Assembly: GCA_023105745.1 (NCBI GenBank)
Contig: JALGQZ010000009.1
Location: 39,055,359 to 39,119,358, forward strand
Length of the DNA: 64,000 nt
From: Austropuccinia psidii
Lineage: Eukaryota > Basidiomycota > Pucciniomycetes > Pucciniales > Sphaerophragmiaceae
Reading direction: 5' to 3'
The notes under the pieces were generated by a model. It was not told the DNA's origin and searched no databases. It saw only the letters and a program-made list of their open reading frames with translations. Positions 12,501 to 22,689 of the stretch are shown here, piece after piece. Numbering within the stretch: position 1 is the stretch's first letter; the number at the start of each line of letters is the position of its first letter. Both the position numbers and the translations under genes were made by a program.

Positions 12501-13247
12501 CTCTTCCTCCTCATCCCACTTCTCCTCCAGGGAGGCATGAAAAGATAAAGGAGGAAGGTCCATATCCCCTTGAAAGAGATGAAGTGAAGATATAGCAACA
12601 TCTTCTCCAACATCTTTTATCTCTTTGAAGACTTCATCTCTGAATGGAAGTAATGACTGAGAGGAAATGATGGAAGGGATATGGACAGAAGGAGGAAGGG
12701 AAGGTGTCTTAAGTTCACCAACCAGAGCAACATTGTTGACAGCAGTTGGAAAGTCATTACTAGTAGAAGGAATAATACCACTAGAATACTTATGACTAGA
12801 ATCATAGGTGATCAATCCATTTTTCTAATCAATAATGGGATTAAAATGGTAAATAAAATCATAGCCCAATATTAGGTCTTCTCCCTTGGGTGAATCTATG
12901 ATAAAGAAATCCCATTCAAAGCTTGGGAATGAAGGCAAGTCAACAACCCACTTGGTATAATGGGTGATGAACAGGGAAGTGGATTCATTGGAATCCAAAA
13001 TGAAAAGAGAAATATTTTCAGGGAGCTCTGACATGGTCAATGAGTACTTGAGAACAAACTTCTTTGCAATAAAAGAGTTTGTAGCACCAGAATCAATTAG
13101 AATACTATAAGAAATATCAGAGAGAGAAGAGAAAATAAGAAATTTTAAAGATTTCTTGACACTAGTTCTCAGAGTGCACAATTGTGCTCTTGAAGGAAAT
13201 AAGTGAGAACCATTTAACACATCATGATTCCCACTCAGGCTTTTCCC
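9519..13247 (-). pseudogene. GypB-1 pol: protease, RT, RNase H, integrase, chromodomain
   Basis: One continuous minus-strand frame of about 1240 codons, in the -1 frame relative to gag. The protease (ILIDSGATNSFI) comes first. RT follows, with the linker [28 protein letters not shown] and YLDDIMVFS. Then RNase H (ETDTSDYALSAVLSQ, LTDHSSLQYF), the HHCC finger (HHDSPSAGHPG..CQQC), the integrase core (VVVDRFSK, SDRGSLFVSSFW, TDGQTERENQ) and a C-terminal chromodomain (EEWEVAQVLDS, YLVEWKGF). Seven in-frame stops break it: 12825 (Trp to TAG), 11964, 11871, 10569, 9975 (Gln to TAA), 9909 and 9762 (Arg to TGA). No frameshift was seen. A chromodomain Trp is Leu here (TTLEP versus TTWEP in GypB-2). 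The copy cannot make full-length pol. Confidence 0.9.
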
Positions 13248-14555
13248 TTCTTGCTAGGGAAGCCTTTTGATGAACCTTACCTATTCTCAGGCCTCTTGAA
13301 GCATTTTTCAAATGGGTGCTTTCCACCACAATAATTGCACAAGCCTTCTTTAATCCTCCTCTCCTTTTCAGAACCAATTGATTTGTTGTCCTTATTGAGG
13401 AGAGCAGCCTTAGGCCTGTCTTTGGACACTTGAAAATTCTTTCCCTTCTTATTCTTCTTGTGATGAGGCTTCTTTGATAATGAACTTTGAGGGGGCTTGA
13501 AGGAGTTGGATCCACTGATTGGAGGCTTCTTCTCTTGATGAATACCCTTTTCCTTCTGCCTCTCATGGTATCTGGTATCTAATTCCAAAGTGAGGTCCAT
13601 GAGCTCTTGAAGGCTATCAAAGTTTCCAGGGTGAGAAGGCAATTGGTCCAACAATCTTGATGCCAAGCCTCTTCTATACACATGAATATAGGCCCTTTCC
13701 CCCCAGTCTCCAATTCTTGACATTAGGCTTCTGAAATCTGCTATGTACAATGAAACTTGACCACTTTCTTTCATCCTGACATTGTCTAACTCTTGTTCAG
13801 CCTTCCTGACTTCATTAGGATCACCAAACAGAGTGAATAACTGGGTTTCAAACAACTTACAGCTGTTGAGGAGATAAGAAGGGTCTTCATTGGAGATATT
13901 TGAGAGGTAAGGTTCAATACATTTTCCAGCTCTACCAGTAAGAAAAGAAGTTGAGTATAAGACCTTCTTCCTGTCAGAGAAAAGGTTTGCTGGGTCATTA
14001 TGGAAAATTAATTGACAAGATTGAATAAATCGTCTCAATTTATAAGCTTTAGTACCATCAAAAGGATCAGGTGCCTTCATTGATGGAGTCTTCAATGCAG
14101 GGACTTTTGAAGTGTCCCTTGGGGCAACTGCTTGAGTGAGTTGACCCATGAATTGAGTCATATGCTCCATCATTTTGAGAAAATTTGGTTTAGCTTGAGA
14201 GAAAAGAGGTTGATTAGAAAGGGCTAGATTTGGAGCTTCAGAAGCCTCAGGGGCACCTGCCAAGGCAGCTGCTACTTTAGTTTCTTCATACTCCTCCCCC
14301 TAATCTGCTTCTAGGCCCTTGAGGAATGCTTGGATAACCACCCAACAACCCAGAGAATGATCTTGATCCTCTTGACTTCACACCTCCTCTTCTGGAGGGT
14401 TCTGCTCCTTCCATTGGTGATTCTCTGTCCAAGTTTGCACTCAGTTGATGAACTGTTGGTGTGAGGTCAAGAGGAGCCCTTGCTGTAGGAGTGAGAACAG
14501 CTTGATGTCTTTGAGATCTTGTATTCTTGGCTGGGGGGCTATGCTGAACTGGCAT
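13235..14555 (-). pseudogene. GypB-1 gag
   Basis: Starts at the ATG of MPVQHSPPAKNTRSQ (14555). The N-terminus is basic and low-complexity. The capsid region contains FDGTKAYKLRRFIQSC, LTGRAGKCIEPYL and FTLFGDPNEVRKAEQEL. A Lys-rich linker precedes a zinc knuckle CNYCGGKHPFEKC. The knuckle spacing is CX2CX3HX4C, one residue shorter than the usual CX2CX4HX4C, and GypB-2 shares it. A shift of one base falls between 14286 and 14263, and a stop (TAA, 13277-13279) precedes the natural end at 13235. Gag would coat the element RNA and form particles. Compare gag of GypB-2 for the unshifted N-terminal half. Confidence 0.87.
13241..13247 (-). promoter_or_regulatory. -1 ribosomal frameshift heptamer G-GGA-AAA, gag/pol of GypB-1
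   Basis: On the minus strand the gag frame reads AAG GGA AAA GCC TGA. GGGAAAA fits X XXY YYZ in the gag frame, one codon before the gag stop (13235-13237). Slipping back one base enters the pol frame, which is open from there into the protease. GypB-2 has the identical heptamer at the same place. Confidence 0.7.
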
Positions 14556-15324
14556 TATTGAAGAAAGAAAATGAAACTTGATGATACTTGAGAATAAACA
14601 AGGCTTGACCAAAACAATCAAATGAGAATCTTGATGAACTTGAGAAATCAATCAATAGTCTTGAAGTGAATCAATATGAATAAATCTTGAAGAGTGAAGA
14701 TGACAAGGTCAAATTCTTATGAATAATCAATTTCAATCAATAAGTCAAGTCAATTCAATCAATCAATTAAATCAAATAGATCAAGTCAATTCAAAATCAA
14801 ATCAATTGTGTCTTGAGGAATTCAATCAATATCTTCAAAAATCAATTCAATTTTCTTGAGGAATCAAATTAAAATCAATCAATTAAACCAAATCTTGAGG
14901 ATAAATCAGCTATCTTGAGGAATCAAATCAGATCAATTAATTAAATCAAATAAGAGTCTTGAGGTAAAGTCAATTTCTTGAATGATCAGATTAATTAATC
15001 AATAATTCTTGAGAATTTCAAATCAACAATGATAACCCCAATTCGATAAGCTCCTGAAGCAATGAATCAATTAATCCCAAATTCCAATCAATTAAACCTG
15101 ATAAAAGAACCTGAATTCAGACAGAAAATGAAAATGAAATTTGATTGAGAGTTAAGAATAAAATGAAATGGTCAGCAAAATGTTTGAAATGAGAAAGAGA
15201 ATCAATTTGCATTTGAATGAAATGAATGAGATGAAAATTGATGAGAGATAATGAAATAATAAAATCATGAAAAATCATAATTGAGAATGAGAGAAAAGAA
15301 GGAATTAGGAGTTAATTAAAATAA
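14556..15324 (-). other. GypB-1 leader, AT-rich TCAATCAA repeats
   Basis: The 5' untranslated leader between the right LTR and gag. It is built of degenerate AATCAATC and TCTTGAGGAATCAA repeats, with no gene. The bases directly inside the LTR (minus strand TTATTTTAATTAACTC) do not begin with TGG, so no standard tRNA primer site is evident. Confidence 0.65.
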
Positions 15325-15528
15325 TGTCACAGGGGCTCTTCGAAATGAAGAGGGCCTGGCACTCAGTGAACAGACTTACTTATGGAGGGCTCAGAATAAA
15401 ATACTCAATGGATAAGAGTAATAAAATAAGAGGATAAATTCCTAGTCATAAAATAATAAGCATTAAAAGATATGATAGAAAAACAAAAGCAATAATAAAG
15501 AGCCAACCACAAATAATCCTGTACTCAT
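15325..15528 (-). repeat. GypB-1 right LTR, only first 204 bp
   Basis: TGTCACAGGGGCTCTTCG onwards is nearly identical to 7150-7353, then stops in mid-LTR at CCTGTAC. It joins a copy of the 3' internal region that normally lies inside the left LTR. Confidence 0.8.
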
Positions 15529-16208
15529 AATTTCAACCCCTTTCAGCTTCATAACTTGTAGGTCCTTCTTCTTTGTCTTGATTCTGATTCTTCTTCACTT
15601 CTTAACTGTATTCACTTCATCAATCTTTTCTGCTATTTCTTTTATCTTCTCCTCATTGCAGAGTTCTTCACTCATTTTGTCTTGATTCCTCATGGCTTAT
15701 GATAAAAAGTGATTTCAGGTCCATGTCCTAAGAACCCACTGCCATTCCATCAATTGTGTCTTCATTTGGAGATTGGGCCAACTTGGCCTTTTTTCTTGCT
15801 TGGACCATTTCAGAAGTCCCTGATATGTTCCCCAAAATTGTTGCTTTATGGTATTTTTGGTCAGAATGGCCAAAATTCACAAAATGCAAGATAATGAAGT
15901 TTTGGATGATTTTTGATTAAAATTTGTGTTTTTGCCCTTCTTCACATGATTTGAAGTTGAAATAGCCATAAATGCTCAAAATGCACAAATATGCCCATAT
16001 CATTAAAATGGCATATTTGATGAATAATTGAATAAAAATGAGTTTTTGAAGGTTTTGAAGAGATATGACACCAAAATGCGCAAATATGCCAATATCATTA
16101 AAATGGCATATTTGATGAATAATTGAATAAAAATGAGTTTTTGAAGGTTTTGAAGAGAAATGACGCCAAAATGCGCAAATATGCCAATATGGTCAAAATG
16201 GCATATTT
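15529..16208. repeat. Second GypB 3' internal fragment with tandem hairpin repeats
   Basis: Matches 7936-8528 in the same orientation at high identity. It holds three tandem units beginning at 15970, 16073 and 16168 (spacings 103 and 95 bp). The unit at 16073 has a perfect 11-bp stem CAAATATGCCA / TGGCATATTTG (16081-16091 and 16104-16114) around a 12-nt loop. It ends abruptly at repeat X2. Confidence 0.8.
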
Positions 16209-16623
16209 TGCCCCGCACAAGTTGTGGTGCCTGGGTTGCAGCCAAAAAATCCCTTGGGCGGGTGGCCTCTTTCGCCGGAGTTTTGTACACACGTGAGGCA
16301 AAGAACCTGATGCCAATCTTTGTGGATTAGTACCCGCCTCAAACGCAATAGGGTTGAATGTATATGTGGCTCACGGCTCACGGCCGGCACCCCCTTTGAT
16401 CATGCCACACATCCCCCTGGAAGCCCAGTAGGCCTCAATCAGAAAAAAACTTCACACCAAATCAAAGACATGTTTGGTGGCACACCACCAAACATATCTC
16501 ACCTGCCCACACACAAACATCCCCACAGTGGGATTTCCCTTTGAAACTGCCAACATTTCCCAGTAGGTCCCTGTATGACAATAAACCTGGGGAAGATACA
16601 CTCATTGTTTGCTGTCACACCAG
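16209..16623. repeat. Repeat X, copy 2
   Basis: Same family as 6748-7149. Here the sequence runs through ACACCAG into CTAACATGG without interruption, showing the empty form of the GypB-1 target. No gene is recognised in it. Confidence 0.72.
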
Positions 16624-16997
16624 CTAACATGGCTGAATGCCTCTAATATGCCCCTCCACAATAAGTTGCTACACTTCACCCAATTTCAGATATGCTAATG
16701 TCAACCTTGGTCCACCAAAGGTTGCGTAACTTGCTGCAGATCCAGCAGTCATATTCGTGCACCCACATTTTTGCCACCTTGCCTTGATATATGCCCCAAA
16801 TCGGATATGAAAATTATGAGCCCAAGAGACCCATCTTCCTAAAGACCATGCAGGTAACCACAGGCCATCCCCTCTTGAGCCCATTGCTTCCTCTCATATA
16901 AGTTCCCCACCTGTGATTATTGGTCTTCATTCCCTTTAGCTACCCCTTCCTGATCATATAATTTCCAACTGTCCCCAAATAATTCATAGTAGCCATC
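16624..16997. other. Upstream region of the helicase gene, nothing recognised
   Basis: About 370 bp between repeat X2 and the first ATG of the helicase gene. No frame with recognisable motifs and no clear promoter box was seen. Confidence 0.4.
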
Positions 16998-19329
16998 ATG
17001 TCAACCCCTTCACAACCACTTTGCCTTGGGATGCTTGATATTTGTATTCAAATAAATGGTGATATAAACTTAAATCCTGATAATTCCCACCTAGCTTCTT
17101 GGATTATCCTATGGAACAATCAACAAAACATATTTGTATATCTCCCCAATCACCAGCATGCTATTGGCTCTCTCCCTGGAACCCTTACCAAAACTTTGAT
17201 ACCATTCCTTGGGGCACCACAAACCTTCATGCACTGTGGTCCTGGTGGGGCATGGATTGAAAATTGCCAATCCAATCCTACTCAAACATTATTTGTTGAG
17301 GGAGTATTTATGACTGATTCAAATGATCCCTCCTGATCTCAGAAACCCAATCTAGTGTTGATGTTCTTCACATGGTATCTGAACATTCTATTCATAATTG
17401 AAAGCTTTCAAACACAAGATTTCAAGCTTAAAATGCCCAAAGAATATTACTGTTATACTCATAGTCAATGTCAAGTCTTTACTACCACATTTCCCGCTTC
17501 AAACTCAATGCCAGCTTCATATACTTCTGTTTTATCATTGACTTCAAAGCAAAAACCTATACAATTTCCCAGTGGATCAGACCTCACCCCATTCAATGAT
17601 TCAAACCCCCCTCCTCCCTCATCAAATGACCGGACTAGCTTTTCTCTGGGATCAAGAAATCCCCAATGGCCAATCAGCCCGTAACCTTTGGTCCCCCTTA
17701 CCCCCAGGATCCACTTTTAATGCCAGGGACATCATTTAAAACAAGGTCGTTAGCTCATTTGAATCCCTTTTGACCAATACCCCTCTTGGAGGACTGTTCG
17801 CAGATGATATGGGATTAGGTAAAACCGTTCAGGCCATTGCTCTAATTGGTAACTCCAAGGAGCAGTTGATTGCAAACCCCCATTGCTCCACACCCACCAT
17901 GATCATCTGCCCCCCTTGCTTAATTACCAACTGGAAATCTGAAATATCCAAGCATGCTCAGGCTGGAGCGCTCCAAGCCAAAATCTACCATTGTCCCACT
18001 CGTCACTCATTATCCAAGGCCAACATCTTGAAATATGATATCATCATCACTTCTTACAATACTATCACCCAAGAATTTAAGCAAACCAATACCTCTACAT
18101 CATTCATTTTTAAAATCAATTGGCATTGTATAATTTTGGATGAAGCACAGTGAGAGTCTGATCTTTAAATGATTCAAATTACCTTTTATATCCAATAACC
18201 CTTCCCCATATTATAGCTATATTCTCTTCCAATACACTGCCACTCACCATGCCATTAATAGCCTCCTTTCATCCCATCGAATATGTTTAACGTGCACACC
18301 TATTCACAACACCATTTATGACCTTTTGGGCATAATATCATTCATCACCCAACCCCAGAGCTCAGATCAAGATAACTGGTCACCATTCATCCTGAGTAGT
18401 CTTTCCAAAGGTAGAAATGATATTTTGCATTTGGCATTGCGGCATTTAAGTTTGCGCTGCACCAAAACCACACATCTCGAATCCCTCCCCACTATTAGCC
18501 ATCATTATGAGCTGCTCCCACTCAACCCAACCATGCAGCAAGAATATTCCACATTATACAAAGAATTCCTATCATCCAAAAGCAAAGGACCAGGAGAATT
18601 TTCCAGAAATATTAATAAGCTGTGAATATGTTGTAACCATCACATAATGCTTAGCACAATTGTGGATGCGGATTTGGAAGACCACGAGGGCAGGAGCACT
18701 CAGAATAACTCCTCAACAATCACACAAACTATTGTGGATGTGGAAACATGCATGATGAGTAGTAAAATTGCACACCTCCCACAAAGCTCAATGAAGAACA
18801 AACAATCAAAGTGTGGTCCAACCAAATCGGTGGTTTATACCCAATGGTCCCAATTTCTTGATTTGTGAGTTAATTCTAATATGCATCCATTACCAATTGA
18901 ATCCATCTGACTGTTTTTTATTGTAAAATTGGTATTTCACTTGCCCATCACTCTTTCCTTTCAGCACAAATTGATGGAAAAATTACAGCACAAGTGCAGG
19001 AGAAGGCACTGGATAATTTCTTCAATAATCCTGAATGTGAAGTACTGATTGCATCCATTGCCCCAGCTGGAGCTGGCCTCAATATAACTTGTGCTAATAT
19101 TGTCTATTTAATGGTGAGGGGACCCCCAAAATTCTACCCTGATTTTCGGACACTGACATCCAAATTTCCAGGAGCCCAATTGGAACCAGGCCATTTAGGC
19201 TCAGGCTGTTGATCAACTCCATTGTATTGGCCAACAACAACCTGTAAAGGTCATTCAGCTGAGGTCAACATGTGGAAGGTACCTTTCAAGCTCATTTTCG
19301 ACCCTGATTGTATTGCTATTCTGAAATCA
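16998..19329 (+). pseudogene. SNF2/Rad5-like helicase, decayed, with introns
   Basis: The N-terminal half (from the ATG at 16998) has no motif I can name. From 17770 the SNF2 ATPase appears: ADDMGLGKTVQAIALI (Walker A, motif I), IICPPCLITNWKSEI (Ia), and DEAH (motif II), restored only when the 67-bp intron 18150-18216 is removed. Then ICLT.TPIHN (motif III), KSVVYTQWSQFLD (motif IV), SIAPAGAGLNITCAN (V) and QAVDQLHCIGQ (VI). Further introns are 18865-18964 and 19114-19171. Damage: stops at 17334, near 17749, at 18623 (CGA to TGA) and near 19196, plus a frame change near 17690. Motif VI should read QA..R.HRIGQ; both arginines are lost. Close relatives are repeated in rust genomes as far as I recall, so this may be transposon cargo rather than a host repair gene. 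Confidence 0.85.
18150..18216 (+). other. Intron restoring the DEAH box of the helicase
   Basis: GTGAGAG..TATAG. Joining 18149 to 18217 turns GCA CA|C TAT into Ala-His-Tyr, completing DEAH and keeping the frame into the next exon. Confidence 0.75.
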
Positions 19330-19751
19330 TTCCTTATGGGAATGCCATATTCCAATCACCAATAGGTCCAAGAAAAGAAAACTCATTAACTGCGTGAGCC
19401 TTACTGATATTATATAATTTGTGTTTGACAAAGTTGATAACTCCTTTTCACCCTGGCACAGGTCTAAAATTATGAACATCATGAGAGGATTGAACTCCTT
19501 CAATATTTCATCAATGAAAATGAGCAATAGAGTCTCATTTCCAAGGGAGACAGTGATACGTTCCAATTCATATTGTCTATATTCTGACATATTTAGCAAG
19601 TTGTTGCATCTTCAAGAAATAATGATCAGATTGTATTACACCTGCAAAAATAATTCACAAAATGTTAATTTTTAACGGTGCTATACATTTATATTACTAG
19701 GTTATTGCAGAGTATCACCATTTGGCCTAATAACTGGCATGTCAAGTATCT
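19330..19751. other. Spacer between the helicase and accessory gene 3' ends
   Basis: About 420 AT-rich bases between two convergent genes. No recognisable coding motif was seen. It may contain 3' untranslated sequence of both. Confidence 0.4.
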
Positions 19752-21762
19752 TTAGGGCGCTAGTCTGCATCTTACTACAGCTCTTGAGCCAATCTTGATC
19801 AAATACCTGAAATGATAGGCCTTCCAGAATATCACCATCATCTGTTGATTGTATTTCTGGCAATCTATCAATAGTTTTTTTACCCTTTTTTTAATCCAAT
19901 TACAAAAATCTATGTCTCTATCCATTTTTAATACCAATTCATTAAATAACTGGGAGCGCCAGCGTACCCCGACTTTGCGGTAAACTTGACGGCCATTTTC
20001 CAGTACCTCCTCAGTATCTGAGCATACTTGAGGGTTATTGAATTGTGATGCTAGAATGGGAAATTTAGAGGTATCACACCATTCACGACAGTGCTCACAG
20101 GTCTGCACATATGTCAGTAGATTATCATCAGACTTTGTTCAAAATGAAGATAAAATACAGTAGCTAACCGCTTGACAAATCTTTGCCAGCTTTTGATTCT
20201 CCTTCTTTTTTACCAAATACTCTGCATCCTTTTGAATAGACTTCCATTCTCTTTTCAAATAAGTGAAATATCGCTCCATTAAAGCTGCCACAACCCTGTA
20301 GTTATTATGATCCTTGTTCCAACAGTAGTGATGATAGTTGGTGTTGACAAGTGCAAGATGGAATGTATGGTAAAACACCATATACATCAACTTGTTGAAC
20401 AGATGTTGTCATGAGCTCTCCCAGTCCCAAGTGAATTGCTTTAGTCCTAGCTTGTGGAGCTCATTTTCGCAGTAGCTTTGGAAACCCTGAGACTGAACCT
20501 GTGTTGATGGCTCATTGAAAACATCTTTGGGGACATATCCAAGATGTCCAGCTACTTGAATTGCAATTTCATGCTCTTCTGTGCTGGGTGGTTCTGGTAG
20601 TGAGGAAAAATCCTTATCCCTAACTTTGAGTAGGAACAGGCAATGGGCATGTACTGATGATCTCATTCCATGGACATTCTCTGGAAGTTCTGCTCTCAGC
20701 AATTTTTGTTGCTCCTTCTGGCTTGCATGCTTCACCACATTGTGAGATTTACAAGCCTGGTTCCTTTGCTGTCTGACCTCGGATTGTTCAAGCATACTCT
20801 GGGAAAGGCCCATTTGAGGATGGGTGAACTCACTATTTGACTGAGTGCCTTGCTCATGTGCCGTGAAATTGTCCCTCCTTGGTTCATTATTTCTTTCACT
20901 TTGACTCAGAGACATGTTCTCATCCTCATCATCAGCAATTTTTTCTCTTGATGAGCTGGCATGACCAGTTCTTGGTTTAGAGGCATATGGATGATGACGT
21001 CCAGTGACTTTCTCTTTATGGACCAGAGGTGAAGATGCATAAAGTTCATCACCTGCCATGCAAATAATCATTTAACACATCAAAACATTAATAAATACTG
21101 GTCATACTCACAATCTTCAATTGGCTCCTGAGATTGGACTGTCTTGACCTTAGGTTCCATATTTAACCCATGAAACAAACAGATCAAATTTTGAAAAAGT
21201 TTATACTCCAACATCAAAATGACTTACTTTGATGAAGCGCCAATCCTGGATTTCCCTCTGACAGACCACTCCAAGTTACATTTTCCAATGGTCTTTTTTG
21301 TGGCCCGCCACCAACCCGCTTTTCATTGCCCATATGAACCTGAGATCTTGATGGAATATTGAGGGTTGGCTGTTTACTTCATCCAAAGGGATCCTGGGAT
21401 GCGACTGGATTCCGACCAGGATTAAGGAGGAACTCATGTGGAAATTTTGATTGAGGATTAGTGTTTGATGAGATTTGAGGTGTGCCTTCTGGCCCCTCAG
21501 ACACATGCATTTGTGTATTAGTGGGATTCGGGGGGATTGCAGTGACGGAAATATTTGGGATTGACCAAGTGCTTGAAGTTGGAGCCTTTGGATTTTCCAC
21601 ATCAATGTTAATACCTGATACATTCATTGAGGATGTGATAGGGGTTGTGAGAGAAATGTTGGGACTCAATGGTGACTGTGTTTGAACATATTCTATGCTA
21701 GATTGACTATCTGAGTCATGAACAGAACCCGAACAGGATTTACAGGGCTTGGAAGATGACAT
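19752..21762 (-). pseudogene. Accessory protein gene divergent from TNP2-like transposase; function unknown
   Basis: Begins at ATG 21762 (MSSSKPCKSCSGS). The first exon is Ser/Pro/Thr-rich and low-complexity. A clear intron lies at 21053-21111 (GTGAG..GGCAG). Exon 21052-20166 encodes DELYASSPLVHKEK, a Gln/Glu-rich middle, HGMRSSVHAHCLFLLKVRDKD, and a Trp-rich end (FTWDWESS) followed by HHYCWNKDHNN and ERYFTYLKREWKS. A further exon (about 20108-19752) has SDTEEVLENGRQVYRKVGVRWRS. Stops: near 21379 (TGA) and 20409 (Trp to TGA). I recall the family as a repeated rust protein of unknown function, unverified. Its place head-to-head with a transposase gene suggests a transposon accessory protein. 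Confidence 0.65.
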
Positions 21763-22689
21763 AAGGGCAAAAAAAGTACAGTAATTTTTTGAACTTGATA
21801 AAATAGAGTGATTTCAAACCTATAATAGAAAGAATTGTATGAAAAGTGGGAACCAATCCTCTTGTGGAAGTTTAATAAGACTATTTTTAGGAGAATTCTC
21901 CCTGCCTCCTCTTGGGCTCCTTCACTTTTGTCAGAAACCACCCTGCCTGGCCTACCATCATATAATGTGATATTTCCTTGATCTCAAAGGGGACCCATCA
22001 TCCATAAATAATCAGATCTGATAAACATCTCACCCTCCCCATTGTTGCATTTTGTGAATTATCCAAACTGCCAATATATGCATCAAAATTCCACAGCATT
22101 CTATATCTGTATAAGGGTATATTAATGAAGGATTTACCCACAAAAGAGACATCACCTTTTCAAGAAAGGCAAGACAATCCAAATCACATTCCAACCAATT
22201 AAAAGCCCACTGCACTCAAACCAAATAACAAGACTTTAGCTCCACTCCAAATGCTTATGTAATAGTGTTATATTGTTATGTCTATAAGAAGGTTTAAACC
22301 ATGTATGATGGCATGCCAGCGTACATGGTTTGAATGCTAATCCCCTCAATTCAATGTTGACACATCCTTAATGGAACACCCATCAAGGGTCAAAACCGCA
22401 GTATCACCATGTGTAAACAAAAGAGAATATGTATGAGCATTGAGAAGCATGGTAATTTAGCGAATTAAACTCCTAACCAATTCTGCCATCCAGATGAGAC
22501 ATGTTACACTTTATCACCTGCAGCTCAGCCACTATTACAAATGGGATAAAATCCTCAGCTGGCTCATATCATCTCCCCCTTAATCAATAATCACGCAATT
22601 TTTTTTCCAATTAATAACACTCCCAAACACTTTCACATCAACCATAGATATTTATACACAAACCAACCTTACTCACGATTGCTGCAAAA
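21763..22689. promoter_or_regulatory. Divergent intergenic spacer, probable two-way promoter
   Basis: 927 bp between the start codons of the accessory gene (-) and the TNP2-like gene (+). No gene is seen. It holds the concentric dyad at 22296-22331. Its role as a shared promoter is inferred only from gene orientation. Confidence 0.5.
22296..22331. promoter_or_regulatory. Concentric 36-bp dyad
   Basis: Outer arms AAACCATGTA (22296-22305) and TACATGGTTT (22322-22331) are perfect complements. The centre is the palindrome GGCATGCC (22310-22317), on the same axis. Such a site could bind a dimeric protein or the transposase, or form a cruciform. Function is not shown by the sequence. Confidence 0.65.

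Larger units (their letters stand above)
7150..15528 (-). mobile_element. GypB-1, chromodomain Ty3/gypsy element with truncated right LTR
   Basis: Order on the minus strand: right (5') LTR remnant 15325-15528, leader, gag, pol (protease, RT, RNase H, integrase, chromodomain), about 1.7 kb of 3' non-coding DNA, left (3') LTR 7150-7814. A polypurine tract (CAAGAGGGGGATAA on the minus strand) abuts the left LTR. The left flank is ACCAG. The right duplication copy cannot be seen because the right LTR stops after 204 bp and is followed by a second internal fragment. Domain order RT-RH-IN-chromodomain marks a chromovirus-type gypsy. Confidence 0.88.

Noticed and set aside
16998..19329. A functional host RAD5/SNF2 repair gene
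   Set aside because: Several stops, a frame break and loss of both motif VI arginines rule out function, and the neighbourhood is transposon DNA.
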